DNA from: an uncultured Christensenellaceae bacterium
Lineage (GTDB): Bacteria; Bacillota; Clostridia; Christensenellales; Borkfalkiaceae
DNA length: 64,000 nucleotides
Assembly (NCBI GenBank): GCA_910587005.1
Contig: CAJULB010000006.1
Coordinates: 39,261 to 103,260, forward strand
Reading direction: 5' to 3'
Of the stretch, positions 7,932 to 16,526 are shown piece by piece. The notes below the pieces were generated by a model. It was not told where the DNA came from. It saw nothing but the letters and a program-made list of their open reading frames with translations, and did no database searches. Each line of letters begins with the position of its first letter. Within the stretch, counting starts at the first letter, position 1. The position numbers and the translations under genes are program-made.

Positions 7932-8966
7932 TTAATTATTTCTGTCTACTATACTATATAAATTTTCACTGAAAAGCAAGCCGTTTTGACCGAAAATTTG
8001 CAATTCGGCAACCAAATCGCCCGCACATATTTTTTTAAGGTTTTTTACGGAATTTATTCTAAAATCAAGATTATCCTGTTTTTTTACCACAAAATAGCTT
8101 AATTTTTGCGGTTTGCAAAGTACTTTGTCAGACATAAATACGTCATTTTCGTCTATTTTAACTAATTTATAGCCGTTAAAACAGTCATTGAGAATATATC
8201 CGCTTCTCTCGTACATATCGGGACAATTCAAAACAACGCACACAACGTCCATACCGTCGCGCTCGGCAGAGGTTACAAGGCATCTTCCCGCTTTCACCGT
8301 GTAGCCCGTTTTAACGCCGTTTGCGCCCTCGTAATTATACAGCATCTTGTTTTTGTTTGCGTAACTGCGGAAATCGCCCTTATAATTTCTTGTCGAAACA
8401 ACCTCTTTAAAGGTTTGGTTTTTCATAGCGTAACGCGCTATCCCGCACAAATCGCGCGCGGTTGTATAATGTTCGTTGTCGGGAAGTCCGCTCGGGTTTT
8501 TGAAATGCGTGTTTTTCGCGCCCATTTTTTCCGCGCGTTCGTTCATAACCTCAACAAATTTTTCTATACTTCCGCTATGGTGAATTGCAAGCGCTGTCGC
8601 CGCGTCGTTGCCGGAGCGGAGCATCAGACCGTACAGCAAATCTTTAACGCTAATTTCCTCGTCTTTTTTAAGATAAATGCTTGACCCCTCAACACCGACC
8701 GCAGCGTCCGGTACTGTTATAACTTCGTCCAAGTTGCAATCTTCTGCAATTATAATTGCAGTCATTATCTTTGTAGTGCTTGCCATAGGCAGTTTTAAAT
8801 CGGCATTGCTTTCCTTTAAAACCGTTCCCGTTTGCAGCTCCATAGCAATTTCAGCCGTTGCGCCCGCCTCGGCATATGTGTCGCGCCTTACAATAACCGC
8901 GCACATTATTCCCGCCGCGATAATTATAGATATTAAAATAGATATAATTTCAGTTCTTTTACGCAT
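7932..8966 (-). CDS. D-alanyl-D-alanine carboxypeptidase (DacB-like, spore cortex)
   Basis: A serine-type penicillin-binding protein that trims D-Ala from muropeptide stems. The 344-residue product has an N-terminal membrane/signal segment (residues 8-24), then SxxK (S63-TTK66), SGN (118-120) and KTG (219-221), the three motifs of peptidase family S11. A C-terminal beta domain follows. It overlaps the ytfJ (gerW) stop by 8 bp and precedes rluB, the position of the sporulation carboxypeptidase dacB in Clostridia. A spore role is inferred from neighbours. A second S11 enzyme lies at 13664-14830. Confidence 0.88.
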   Translation of the reverse strand: MRKRTEIISILISIIIAAGIMCAVIVRRDTYAEAGATAEIAMELQTGTVLKESNADLKLPMASTTKIMTAIIIAEDCNLDEVITVPDAAVGVEGSSIYLKKDEEISVKDLLYGLMLRSGNDAATALAIHHSGSIEKFVEVMNERAEKMGAKNTHFKNPSGLPDNEHYTTARDLCGIARYAMKNQTFKEVVSTRNYKGDFRSYANKNKMLYNYEGANGVKTGYTVKAGRCLVTSAERDGMDVVCVVLNCPDMYERSGYILNDCFNGYKLVKIDENDVFMSDKVLCKPQKLSYFVVKKQDNLDFRINSVKNLKKICAGDLVAELQIFGQNGLLFSENLYSIVDRNN

Positions 8967-9333
8967 TGCTGTCCGTAAGTCTGTTTACCAGCTCTCCCGT
9001 TTTTTCTATCAGCGTTTCAACCGCGTTGTCGTCAATCTTCAGAAGTCTGCAACCCTTTCCGTCGTCCACAAGAAAAGCCTTCGGCTTTACCGTTATGACC
9101 GAACCGTTGCCGCCGGCAACCTGAAAGCCTTCCGCTTCTTTAAACGTTTTAACGTCGCCGTACTCGCCGCCGCCGCTTAAATTCACTACCGTAACCGAGG
9201 AAACGGGTATAACCTCCGTTCCGCTTACGGTAATTATAGATTTACCTACAACCGTGTTTGCATCCGCAACCTTTTCAATAGATACTGCGGGAAGGTCAAA
9301 ATTATTTTCTCTGTTTTTTCTTATTTTTGCCAT
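8959..9333 (-). CDS. ytfJ: Sporulation protein YtfJ/GerW
   Basis: A 124-residue protein of the GerW (YtfJ) family, a small spore-associated protein implicated in germination in Bacillus. The family core is visible: VVGKSIITVSGTEVIPVSSVTVVNLSGGGEYG, then the glycine-rich GFQVAGGNGSVITVKPKAFLV. It sits between a YtfI-like membrane protein and a D-Ala-D-Ala carboxypeptidase, as in other spore formers. It overlaps both neighbours, pointing to translational coupling. Confidence 0.85.
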   Translation of the reverse strand: MAKIRKNRENNFDLPAVSIEKVADANTVVGKSIITVSGTEVIPVSSVTVVNLSGGGEYGDVKTFKEAEGFQVAGGNGSVITVKPKAFLVDDGKGCRLLKIDDNAVETLIEKTGELVNRLTDSNA

Positions 9334-9877
9334 TGATTTTCTCCATTAATAGAATTATCAGTATTTTCAGCACTACAAAACCGTTTATTACCGTGACGGT
9401 TTTTGCATAGTATCTTATGTCGGAATGTTCCTGATTTAAAATTGTATAATTTCTTAACTTGCAGAAGTTTCCGTTTATCTGGATAAATTTGTAAATTGCC
9501 GTTGTCAGACAGTTCTGCGCCAGCGCAACATACGCATTTGCTTCGCCCTGCATACCGAAATCGCCCAGCTGAACCATTTTGTAAAGGCAAATACAGTTAA
9601 AAATTTTATAAAAACTGCTTTTAAACTGTTTTATATCAATTTTTTTGTTTTTACCGTTAACCTGCATTTCGTTCGGTCGGTCTTTGACGGTATTTACGTT
9701 AAAAAAGTTCCAACCGTACGTTCCTACGTTCAGGCTTGCGTATTTCTGTCCCGTATTTATATAAATGTAGTTGTACAAATGAACGGGAAAAATCAAAATT
9801 GCAAACAGCGCCGTATTTACGGCAATTCCCGCAACGTTCATAACCTTATTATCAGTAAACAAAAAATTATTATACAA
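9302..9877 (-). CDS. YtfI-like protein (DUF2953-type)
   Basis: A 191-residue protein with a hydrophobic N-terminal segment (residues about 13-36) and a basic C-terminal tail (KINGKNKKKQRK). The sequence is divergent. I place it with the DUF2953 (YtfI) family mainly because it directly precedes ytfJ, downstream of scpB, as in Bacillus and Clostridia. Its 3' end overlaps ytfJ by 32 bp. A different reading frame in the same stretch encodes a Cys/Lys-rich ORF that I take as a shadow. No biochemical function is known. Confidence 0.6.
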   Translation of the reverse strand: MYNNFLFTDNKVMNVAGIAVNTALFAILIFPVHLYNYIYINTGQKYASLNVGTYGWNFFNVNTVKDRPNEMQVNGKNKKIDIKQFKSSFYKIFNCICLYKMVQLGDFGMQGEANAYVALAQNCLTTAIYKFIQINGNFCKLRNYTILNQEHSDIRYYAKTVTVINGFVVLKILIILLMEKINGKNKKKQRK

Positions 9878-9882
9878 AAAAA

Positions 9883-9901
9883 GAACGGCGCACCGCCGTC
9901 C
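9883..9901 (-). terminator. Rho-independent terminator after scpB
   Basis: On the minus strand an 8-bp GC-rich stem (9883-9890 with 9894-9901, 3-nt loop, one G-U pair) is followed by seven Ts. It separates the scpA-scpB unit from ytfI-ytfJ-dacB-rluB. Confidence 0.85.
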
Positions 9902-9922
9902 TTGCGTTTATATTTTCATAAT

Positions 9923-10645
9923 TTAATCTATTTTGATAACGTCGTCGTCATCGCAGATAAAATCGGGAAGCTCGAAACCGTCCTCATCCGTGCGAGGTTT
10001 TGAAGGCTCCTCCGCGGAAGCTGCCGCCGCCTCAGCCGACTGTTGCGCGGCCCCCTCGTCAACGTAAACGTCCTTTTTATACAGGTAATTACCGTCCTCC
10101 TCGTCGCCGAACGCCTCGCTGTTCAGCTTGGCAATCTGCGCCATAAGCTCGTCGTAATCGGGCAATTCGTCAATGGAATTAAGCTTAAATCTCTTTAAAA
10201 AGTTATCCGTGGTGCGGTAAACAATCGGTTTGCCGACCGCGTCTTTTCTTCCGCAAGGCTCTATCATTTCAAGCTCTAACAGCGTATGTATAGCGTAATC
10301 GCAGCTTACCGTTCTTATTTCTTCAAGCTCGGGCTTGGTTATCGGCTGTTTGTAGGCGATTATTGCCGCACATTCCAGAATTGTTCTTGTAAATTCCTTT
10401 TCCTTTATGGGAATAAGCACTTCCGAAACCTGCTGTTTGTACTTGGGGTTGGAAGCGAATTGAAGTTTGCCGTTGAACACAAGCAGTTGAATTCCGCTGT
10501 CCTCGCCGTATCTTGCTTTTAATTCGTCAACGCATGAATTTACGTTATTTACGGTACAGCCGAGCTTTTCAACAATAAATTTTACGGGAACGGCTTCCCC
10601 CGAGGCAAAAACGATAGCCTCAATTATATTCGTCAAATTGTTCAT
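9923..10645 (-). CDS. scpB: Segregation and condensation protein ScpB
   Basis: A 240-residue partner of ScpA and SMC in the bacterial condensin that compacts and separates chromosomes. It has the two winged-helix regions typical of ScpB, with IEAIVFASGEAV at the N-terminus and ECAAIIAYKQPITKPELEEIR and KDAVGKPIVYRTT in the second domain. The C-terminal 70 residues are acidic and Ala/Glu-rich, probably disordered. Its start lies inside the end of scpA (26-bp overlap), so translation is coupled. Confidence 0.94.
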   Translation of the reverse strand: MNNLTNIIEAIVFASGEAVPVKFIVEKLGCTVNNVNSCVDELKARYGEDSGIQLLVFNGKLQFASNPKYKQQVSEVLIPIKEKEFTRTILECAAIIAYKQPITKPELEEIRTVSCDYAIHTLLELEMIEPCGRKDAVGKPIVYRTTDNFLKRFKLNSIDELPDYDELMAQIAKLNSEAFGDEEDGNYLYKKDVYVDEGAAQQSAEAAAASAEEPSKPRTDEDGFELPDFICDDDDVIKID

Positions 10646-11435
10646 CGGTCAAATCCTTTAAATCCCAGTCGGGATTGAGTTTTATAGTAATGGTTCCGAA
10701 AGACTGCTCTTGCTCAACCATAATAAACTGGTGTTTAAGCATTTCCAAAAGCGCCTGAAAGGTGGTAATTATTTCGTTTTTGGAATAGGTTTTAAACAGT
10801 TTTTCAAACTCTATTTCTTTACATTCTGCCAGCTTATCCCTTATAAACGTAACCTGTTCTTCAACGGTGTGCTCGTCTTTGGGGATTTCCTTCACGTTCT
10901 GCTGTTCGCGCTGTAAGCTCTCGTTTTTCAGCATCATTTTTGCAAACGCTTCCAAAAGCGCACTCACAGTGAAATCTTTATAAACGATTCGCACCGTATC
11001 GAGAGATTTATCGGGAGTTTTAAAAAAGTAGCCTATTGTTTCAAGCGTTTTAAGCTTGGGCGTTTCGTTTTTAATCAGCTCGTATTCCCTTTGTTTAAGC
11101 TGTTCTATCAGCGCGCGCTGTTCCTCTTCCGCGCCGCCCATTTCCTCGCCGCCGACCTCGACCACAGGCACAAGACTCTTTGATTTTATGTAAATTATCT
11201 GCGCGGCCAGGGCAAGGTATTCGCTTTCCTTATCAACGTCGCGGCTGGGCTGGGTTTTCATATATTCGATATAATCGAGAAACTGCTCCGTTACCTTTGA
11301 AACAAACACTTCTTCGATATTGATTTTAGCGATGTTTATAAGATGCAACAATAAGTCGAGCGGTCCCTCGAAAATGTCGAGCACCGTGGTATAATCAACC
11401 ACAGATTCAAAATTGTCGTAATTATTTTCTGCCAT
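10620..11435 (-). CDS. scpA: Segregation and condensation protein ScpA (kleisin)
   Basis: A 271-residue kleisin that bridges SMC heads. The N-terminal signature FEGPLDLLLHLI (about residues 17-28) and the following helical region match ScpA, and the C-terminal winged helix (VTFIRDKL...FQALLEMLKHQ) is present. It lies 19 bp after the M50 protease gene and overlaps scpB. Confidence 0.95.
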   Translation of the reverse strand: MAENNYDNFESVVDYTTVLDIFEGPLDLLLHLINIAKINIEEVFVSKVTEQFLDYIEYMKTQPSRDVDKESEYLALAAQIIYIKSKSLVPVVEVGGEEMGGAEEEQRALIEQLKQREYELIKNETPKLKTLETIGYFFKTPDKSLDTVRIVYKDFTVSALLEAFAKMMLKNESLQREQQNVKEIPKDEHTVEEQVTFIRDKLAECKEIEFEKLFKTYSKNEIITTFQALLEMLKHQFIMVEQEQSFGTITIKLNPDWDLKDLTDEQFDEYN

Positions 11436-11454
11436 AATAGTTATCCGAAATTAA

Positions 11455-12177
11455 TTATAACGGCGACAGCCCGATAGGCAAACCGAATATTGCGTTCCAC
11501 ATTGCCGTTATAGGGAAGCCGAGAATATTTTGCGCAAACCAGTGCACGTAGCCTAAAATATCGAAATATTTTACATAGGGAAGCGACGTATAACTGCTTA
11601 AAATATCGCAAAGAAAGCTTTCAAGCACAAGTATAAGCAAAATATATCTGCCGTAGTTTCTTAAAAATCTGCGTACGGGATTGACTTCGCGCGTGAGCGA
11701 TTCAACAACGCGGAAACCGTCCAAGGGATATAAAGGAAGCAAATTAAATACAAACACGCTTAAACTGTAAGCAAAAATAAGATAAAACACTTCCTCGAAA
11801 AACTCTACGGCCTGCACCCCGACCGTTACCGCCGGCACAGCGTAAAGCGCAAGAAGCAAAAATATCGGATAGGCGATAAACGCAATAATATAGTTGGTTA
11901 CTACCCCCGCAATTGCCGTTAAAAACAGTCCTTTTCTGTAATGGCGAAAATTGTAAGGATAAATCGGGACGGGTTTTGCCCATCCGAAGCCCGTTAAAAT
12001 ACACAGAACAAAACCTGCGGGGTCAACGTGCTTTACGGGATTTAACGTCAATCTGCCCTGCATTTTCGCAGTAGGGTCTCCGCATTTGTACGCAACAAAA
12101 GCGTGCGCAAATTCATGCGGAACAAAGACGAACAGCACAGCTATTATTCCGCCTAAATATCTGAACAATATACTCAT
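11455..12177 (-). CDS. Site-2-type zinc metalloprotease (M50 family, membrane)
   Basis: A 240-residue polytopic membrane protein. Zinc-binding HEFAH is at residues 21-25 in the first helix, and the third ligand sits in the conserved motif NLLPLYPLDGFRV near residue 147. This is the small YwhC-like form without PDZ domains. The substrate is unknown. It lies between lysA (adjacent, no gap) and scpA, a placement shared with many Clostridia. Sporulation proteases of the SpoIVFB branch are related, but position argues for the housekeeping paralogue. Confidence 0.85.
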   Translation of the reverse strand: MSILFRYLGGIIAVLFVFVPHEFAHAFVAYKCGDPTAKMQGRLTLNPVKHVDPAGFVLCILTGFGWAKPVPIYPYNFRHYRKGLFLTAIAGVVTNYIIAFIAYPIFLLLALYAVPAVTVGVQAVEFFEEVFYLIFAYSLSVFVFNLLPLYPLDGFRVVESLTREVNPVRRFLRNYGRYILLILVLESFLCDILSSYTSLPYVKYFDILGYVHWFAQNILGFPITAMWNAIFGLPIGLSPL

Positions 12178-13506
12178 TTATTTTTTCAACCTTTCGGGGA
12201 TTAAATCGTTCCGCACCAAGTCCTCATAGGTTTGCGGTTTGATTATGTACTCCGCACTGCCGTTGTTTACCAAAACCGCGGCGGGAATGAAATTTCTGTT
12301 ATAATTGCTTGCCATAGAATAGTTGTACGCGCCCGTAGTTAAAACCGCGAGAATATCCCCGCTGTTTGCTTCGGGCAGAGGAACGTCAACCGCAATCAAA
12401 TCTCCGCTTTCACAGCACTTTCCCGCAACCGTAACTTTTTCGGTACACGGCTCGTTTGCCCTGTTGGCAAGCAACGCGGTATATTTTGACTGATAAAGCG
12501 CGTATCTGGGATTATCGAACATCCCCCCGTCAACGGCAACGTATTTTTTTATTCCGGCAATATCTTTAATTGCTCCTACAGTGTAAAGCGTTATTCCCGC
12601 TTCGCCTACAACCGAGCGCCCCGGTTCGATTAACAGGTAAGGCGCGTTTAATTTATGCTCTTCCGCCTTTTCTTTTATAGCCGAAATAAGCGCTTTTAAA
12701 TAATCTGCGTAATCGGAATATTTAAGCTTGGGGTCTTCGTCGTTATACCATACGCCGAAACCGCCGCCGATATTCAGCTCATTCAGCTCGAAACCGAGTT
12801 TGTTTTTTATTTCTGCGGCAAAATCCATAACCTTATGGGTCGCAAGTACGAACGACTGCTTTTCGAATATCTGCGAGCCTATGTGGCAGTGAAAACCTCG
12901 CAAAACAAGGTTTTTCTTTCCGAGAATGTGCTTTGCCATGGCTTCGGCGCTGCCGTCGGATACCGAAAACCCGAATTTGCTGTCCGTCCTCGCGGTCTGC
13001 ACAAAGGCATGCGTATGCGCCTCCACACCGGGGTTTATACGTATCAAAACGTTCTGAACAACATTCTTTTCCCCTGCAAGCTTATCTAAAATATCAGCCT
13101 CGCGGAAGCTGTCAACAACAATATTTCCAACCCCGCAGTCAAGCGCGAATTCCAGCTCGCGTTCAAGCTTGTTGTTGCCGTGCATATAAATTTTATCGGC
13201 GGGGAAGCCCGCTTTAACCGCTGTATAAAGCTCGCCGTCCGAAACAACGTCTACGCCTATACCTTCCTGACGGGCGATAGCATAAACAGCCTCGCATGAA
13301 AAAGCTTTGGAAGCATACAGCACCAAACCGTTGCCGTTGTATTCCTTTTCAATAGCGGTTTTATAGGCGCGCATCATATTGCGGATATGCGCCTCGTCGA
13401 AAACATAGAGCGGCGTACCGAACTTTTCGGCAATAGCTACGGCGTCCATTCCGCCTATTTCCAGATGCCCTTGTTTATTTATCTTTAATGTATCACGCCC
13501 GTTCAT
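12178..13506 (-). CDS. lysA: Diaminopimelate decarboxylase
   Basis: A PLP-dependent fold-III enzyme that decarboxylates meso-diaminopimelate to lysine, the last step of lysine synthesis. The start MNGRD is chosen because GGAG lies 8 bases before its ATG; a longer ORF begins 13 codons upstream without a ribosome site. The product is then 442 residues. Motifs include the PLP lysine region YASKAFSC, HCHIGSQI, GGGFGVWY, EPGRSVVGEAG and the C-terminal CCESGD. The stop codon abuts the M50 protease start. Confidence 0.94.
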   Translation of the reverse strand: MNGRDTLKINKQGHLEIGGMDAVAIAEKFGTPLYVFDEAHIRNMMRAYKTAIEKEYNGNGLVLYASKAFSCEAVYAIARQEGIGVDVVSDGELYTAVKAGFPADKIYMHGNNKLERELEFALDCGVGNIVVDSFREADILDKLAGEKNVVQNVLIRINPGVEAHTHAFVQTARTDSKFGFSVSDGSAEAMAKHILGKKNLVLRGFHCHIGSQIFEKQSFVLATHKVMDFAAEIKNKLGFELNELNIGGGFGVWYNDEDPKLKYSDYADYLKALISAIKEKAEEHKLNAPYLLIEPGRSVVGEAGITLYTVGAIKDIAGIKKYVAVDGGMFDNPRYALYQSKYTALLANRANEPCTEKVTVAGKCCESGDLIAVDVPLPEANSGDILAVLTTGAYNYSMASNYNRNFIPAAVLVNNGSAEYIIKPQTYEDLVRNDLIPERLKK

Positions 13507-13603
13507 TGAAATTTCTCCAAAATAAATTCCTGAATATTTTACCAAATTCCGCGCGGATAGTCAAATAAATTGCCGTTAAATATTTTTGCGCGCGCACAAA
13601 ATA

Positions 13604-13628
13604 CGGCGCACGTTCAAGCCGTGCGCCG
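13604..13628 (-). terminator. Rho-independent terminator after dacF
   Basis: A 9-bp GC-rich stem (13604-13612 with 13620-13628) with a 7-nt loop lies between the carboxypeptidase stop and the lysA start. On the minus strand it is followed by TATTTTG. Confidence 0.75.
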
Positions 13629-13663
13629 CTAAATATTGTTTTTAATTTTACCTTAAAAATTGC

Positions 13664-14830
13664 TTAAATTGCCCATTGCGAAGCGTTTTGTCTGAAATAA
13701 TCGCCGAAGCCCGCTTTTTCAACGTTTTCCGCCGCAACAACGTTAACCGTATCAACAAGCACTCCGTCCTTGTAAACTTCAATCTCGCCCACAACCTGAT
13801 TTGCCGCAACGGGAGCTTTCACGTTAAAATCAACTACTTTATGCGTAATTTCGGGAGTTTTTTCCGCCGCAGACAACACGTAGCAGTTCCTCTCCGGCTT
13901 GACCTGAAAGCTATCCTTCTTACCGCCGCGGACCGCAAACTCATCGTTCAGGGTCACGTCCTTGTCAAGCACGATTTTATTACGGTAATTTGCAAAACCG
14001 TACTCGAACATATTTACGGTTGAGTTAAATCTGTCGTCGCTCGAACCCGCGCCCAGAACAACCGAAACAAGCCTTAAATTATTCTTTTTTGCGGTTGACG
14101 CAAGGCAGAACCCCGCCTCGTTCGTAAAGCCGGTTTTACCTCCGTCGCAGAAGGAATACCTTCTTATAAGCTTGTTAGTGTTCGTCATTGAAGTTGTTCT
14201 GTTGTCGGGGTGAACGAAGTCTTCAAGCCAGATTTTGCTGTAATTGAAGTATTCCTCGTTCTTTATAAGATTTGAGAACATAAGCGCAACGTCCTTTGCG
14301 CAGGAATACTGCGTTTCCCGCGGAAGTCCCGTACAGTTTGCAAAAAGCGTATCGTTACAGCCGAGCTCCTTTGCCTTGCCGTTCATTAAAGCGACAAACT
14401 CATCCTCGCCGCCCGCAACTTTTTCGGAAAGAGCCACACAGCTGTCGTTTGCCGAGCATACGACAATGCTTTTTATTAGCTGGTTTACGGAATATTCGCA
14501 TTTGCTGTCAAGAAAAATCTGCGAACCGCCCATACTCATAGCCCTCTCGCTTACGGAAACCTTATCGTCAAGCGTGAATTTGCCCGCGGAAACAGCGTCA
14601 AATACCAAAGTCAGCGTCATAACCTTGCAAACGCTTGCAATGGGCATACGCGCCGTTTCGTTTTCCTTATAAAGGCACTCACCCGAATTATAATCCATTA
14701 AATATGCCGATTTGCAACCCTTAGTCAAAGCGCTTGCATGGTTGGTTTCATAAGTAAACCCCGAAAGCGCCGCGCCCGAAGCCGCAATACAGCCTGATAA
14801 CAATACAGTAAATATCTTCTTCATATCCAC
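13664..14830 (-). CDS. dacF: D-alanyl-D-alanine carboxypeptidase (DacF-like)
   Basis: A 388-residue S11 family penicillin-binding protein. A signal peptide covers residues 1-25, SxxK is S66-VCK69, SAN lies in CSANDSCVAL and KTG in DGGKTGFTNEAG. The C-terminal domain ends in a weakly amphipathic helix. It lies downstream of spoIVB and the SpoIIM-like gene and upstream of lysA, as dacF does in many Clostridia. The role in forespore peptidoglycan is inferred from context. Start M1 or M3 cannot be separated. Confidence 0.9.
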   Translation of the reverse strand: MDMKKIFTVLLSGCIAASGAALSGFTYETNHASALTKGCKSAYLMDYNSGECLYKENETARMPIASVCKVMTLTLVFDAVSAGKFTLDDKVSVSERAMSMGGSQIFLDSKCEYSVNQLIKSIVVCSANDSCVALSEKVAGGEDEFVALMNGKAKELGCNDTLFANCTGLPRETQYSCAKDVALMFSNLIKNEEYFNYSKIWLEDFVHPDNRTTSMTNTNKLIRRYSFCDGGKTGFTNEAGFCLASTAKKNNLRLVSVVLGAGSSDDRFNSTVNMFEYGFANYRNKIVLDKDVTLNDEFAVRGGKKDSFQVKPERNCYVLSAAEKTPEITHKVVDFNVKAPVAANQVVGEIEVYKDGVLVDTVNVVAAENVEKAGFGDYFRQNASQWAI

Positions 14831-14852
14831 AGTATGCGGAAAAAGACTTAAA

Positions 14853-15395
14853 TTATACTATTATAATAATAACCCTGAAAACAACGTTAACAAGCAGCGC
14901 CATTATAATCAAATCAATTAAGGCAAGCGCGGCGGGAATAAAAAAGCAATATTTTTTATCGGCTTTTATGCAAAACTCGCCCGCAAAATAACATAGCGCA
15001 AGAGAAATAAGCGTTGCGGGAACAAATACAAAAATGATGACGATTACCCCGCTGAACGCGCCCACCATTATAATAAGCGCGGTATAAACGCCGAAAAACA
15101 GCCCCCTCAAAAATACAAATATCAGATTGATATATTTAAATTTAGTGAAATACCCTATCGCAAAGAAAATATAAAAGTATAAAACGTCGCCTAAAAAATG
15201 CGGTAAAAGAATATTCGAATTTTTGAAATTGAATACATTATAAACGTAATCGCCTGCCAAATTACGAAGATAAGCGTTATAATTTATAAATTTGCATAGT
15301 ACTATGCCACATATAATTGAGCAAATTAATGCTATTAAGAACGCCAAAGCGTACCTTTTATCCCATTTTTCACTGCAAAAAGACAAATTTCTCAT
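14853..15395 (-). CDS. SpoIIM-like polytopic membrane protein
   Basis: A 180-residue, very hydrophobic protein with about five membrane helices and short charged loops. The central segment (LRGLFFGVYTALIIM ... FVFVPATLISLALCYFAGEF) resembles the middle of SpoIIM, part of the DMP complex that remodels septal peptidoglycan during engulfment. Position between spoIVB and dacF supports this, but overall similarity is low. There is no clear ribosome site, and the start codon is inside a 14-bp hairpin. Confidence 0.45.
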   Translation of the reverse strand: MRNLSFCSEKWDKRYALAFLIALICSIICGIVLCKFINYNAYLRNLAGDYVYNVFNFKNSNILLPHFLGDVLYFYIFFAIGYFTKFKYINLIFVFLRGLFFGVYTALIIMVGAFSGVIVIIFVFVPATLISLALCYFAGEFCIKADKKYCFFIPAALALIDLIIMALLVNVVFRVIIIIV

Positions 15396-15418
15396 ATATA
15401 CAAATATATGAGAAATTT
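15386..15418 (-). promoter_or_regulatory. Hairpin covering the start of the SpoIIM-like gene
   Basis: Perfect 14-bp inverted repeat (15386-15399 with 15405-15418) around a 5-nt loop. It lies between the spoIVB stop and the next gene and includes that gene's ATG. It could hide the start codon in the mRNA, or act as a weak terminator for spoIVB, though there is no long T-run. Confidence 0.5.
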
Positions 15419-15422
15419 ACTA

Positions 15423-16478
15423 TTAATATGAACTTAGCATTTTATCTATTCCTATTCCGTAACCTCGGGTAGGGTCGTTAACGAACACATGGGTTACAGC
15501 GCCAATAAGCTTGCCGTTCTGCACAATAGGACTTCCGCTCATTCCCTGAACAATTCCGCCCGTTCTGTCTAAAAGGTTTTTATCTTCTATTTTTATTACG
15601 AAATTTCTGTTATCCTTATTGTTTTTATCGACCTTGACAATGGAAATTTCATATTTTTCGGGCTCCTTGCCGTACACGGTCGAATAAATATATGCGGTTC
15701 CCGCATGCACTTCGTCCATGCTTCCCTTGGAAATTTTAATAAGCTTGGAGCAGTCGAAATTTTTTGCAAGTTCGCCGAATACCCCGCAAGCGCAGTTCAG
15801 CTTTGCCTTGCCTATTATATTTCCGCTTTCAAAGGCGCCTCTAAGCTCGCCCGGGGTACCGCGCACTCCCTTTTTTACGTCATATATAAGCGAACCGAAA
15901 ACTGTTCCTCCGTTTATGCCGACTAATCTGCCGTCCAAATCCGTAACGGGGTGCCCCAATGACGCGAACGTTGAAGCAGATTTATCAATATAAGTAACTG
16001 TTCCAACGCCGTTTATGCTGTCTTTTACAAGCACTCCGATTTTTTTCTCGCCCGTAGCGGCTTCCTTTGCAGGAGTTATGTCCATGCAAATACTTTCACC
16101 GCCGCGGATAACGGAAATTTCGTATTTTTTATAGTCGCGGGCAATAAATTCGTTAATATCCGAAGTTTTGTTTACTTCTTCGCCGTTGATTTTATCTATT
16201 ATATCGCCGGTTTTAACGCCCGCATTGCGCGCTGGCGAAACCATTCCGCTTTCAGTTATTACATCGCATATGCCGACAACTTCCACCGTGGTAGTATTGA
16301 GAACAAACCCTGCGGGAAAACCGCCCAGATAAAGCGAGTTCGCGTCAGCCGACGCAGTTAAAGCCGTATATCCCAACGATAGCGCGCACAGCACCGCCGC
16401 TATAAATAAAAGTGAAACTTTGTGAAAAGCTTTTAAAACCTTTTTTCCGTAAAACATAACAGTATTGTGTGCAAACAA
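15423..16478 (-). CDS. spoIVB: Stage IV sporulation protein B (SpoIVB serine peptidase)
   Basis: SpoIVB is a PDZ-containing serine peptidase (family S55) secreted from the forespore that triggers SpoIVFB and sigma-K activation. The 351-residue product has an N-terminal signal/membrane segment (about 18-42), a PDZ domain (about 85-145, including ARNAGVKTGDIIDKINGEEV), the histidine region SLGHPV and the catalytic-serine motif GMSGSP near residue 317. It lies downstream of recN as usual. The gene normally next to it, spo0A, is not here. Confidence 0.93.
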   Translation of the reverse strand: MFAHNTVMFYGKKVLKAFHKVSLLFIAAVLCALSLGYTALTASADANSLYLGGFPAGFVLNTTTVEVVGICDVITESGMVSPARNAGVKTGDIIDKINGEEVNKTSDINEFIARDYKKYEISVIRGGESICMDITPAKEAATGEKKIGVLVKDSINGVGTVTYIDKSASTFASLGHPVTDLDGRLVGINGGTVFGSLIYDVKKGVRGTPGELRGAFESGNIIGKAKLNCACGVFGELAKNFDCSKLIKISKGSMDEVHAGTAYIYSTVYGKEPEKYEISIVKVDKNNKDNRNFVIKIEDKNLLDRTGGIVQGMSGSPIVQNGKLIGAVTHVFVNDPTRGYGIGIDKMLSSY

Positions 16479-16498
16479 TTACCGTCTATACAAAAAAA

Positions 16499-16516
16499 CG
16501 GCGGAAATTTCCGCCG
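16499..16516 (-). terminator. Rho-independent terminator after recN
   Basis: An 8-bp stem (CGGCGGAA with TTCCGCCG, 2-nt centre) is followed on the minus strand by seven Ts. It closes the operon ending in recN and isolates spoIVB. Confidence 0.85.
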
Positions 16517-16526
16517 CCGAAAATAT

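Noticed and set aside
9321..9590. Alternative 89-codon ORF within the YtfI-like gene
   Set aside because: It is out of frame with the gene, Cys/Lys-rich and without a ribosome site.
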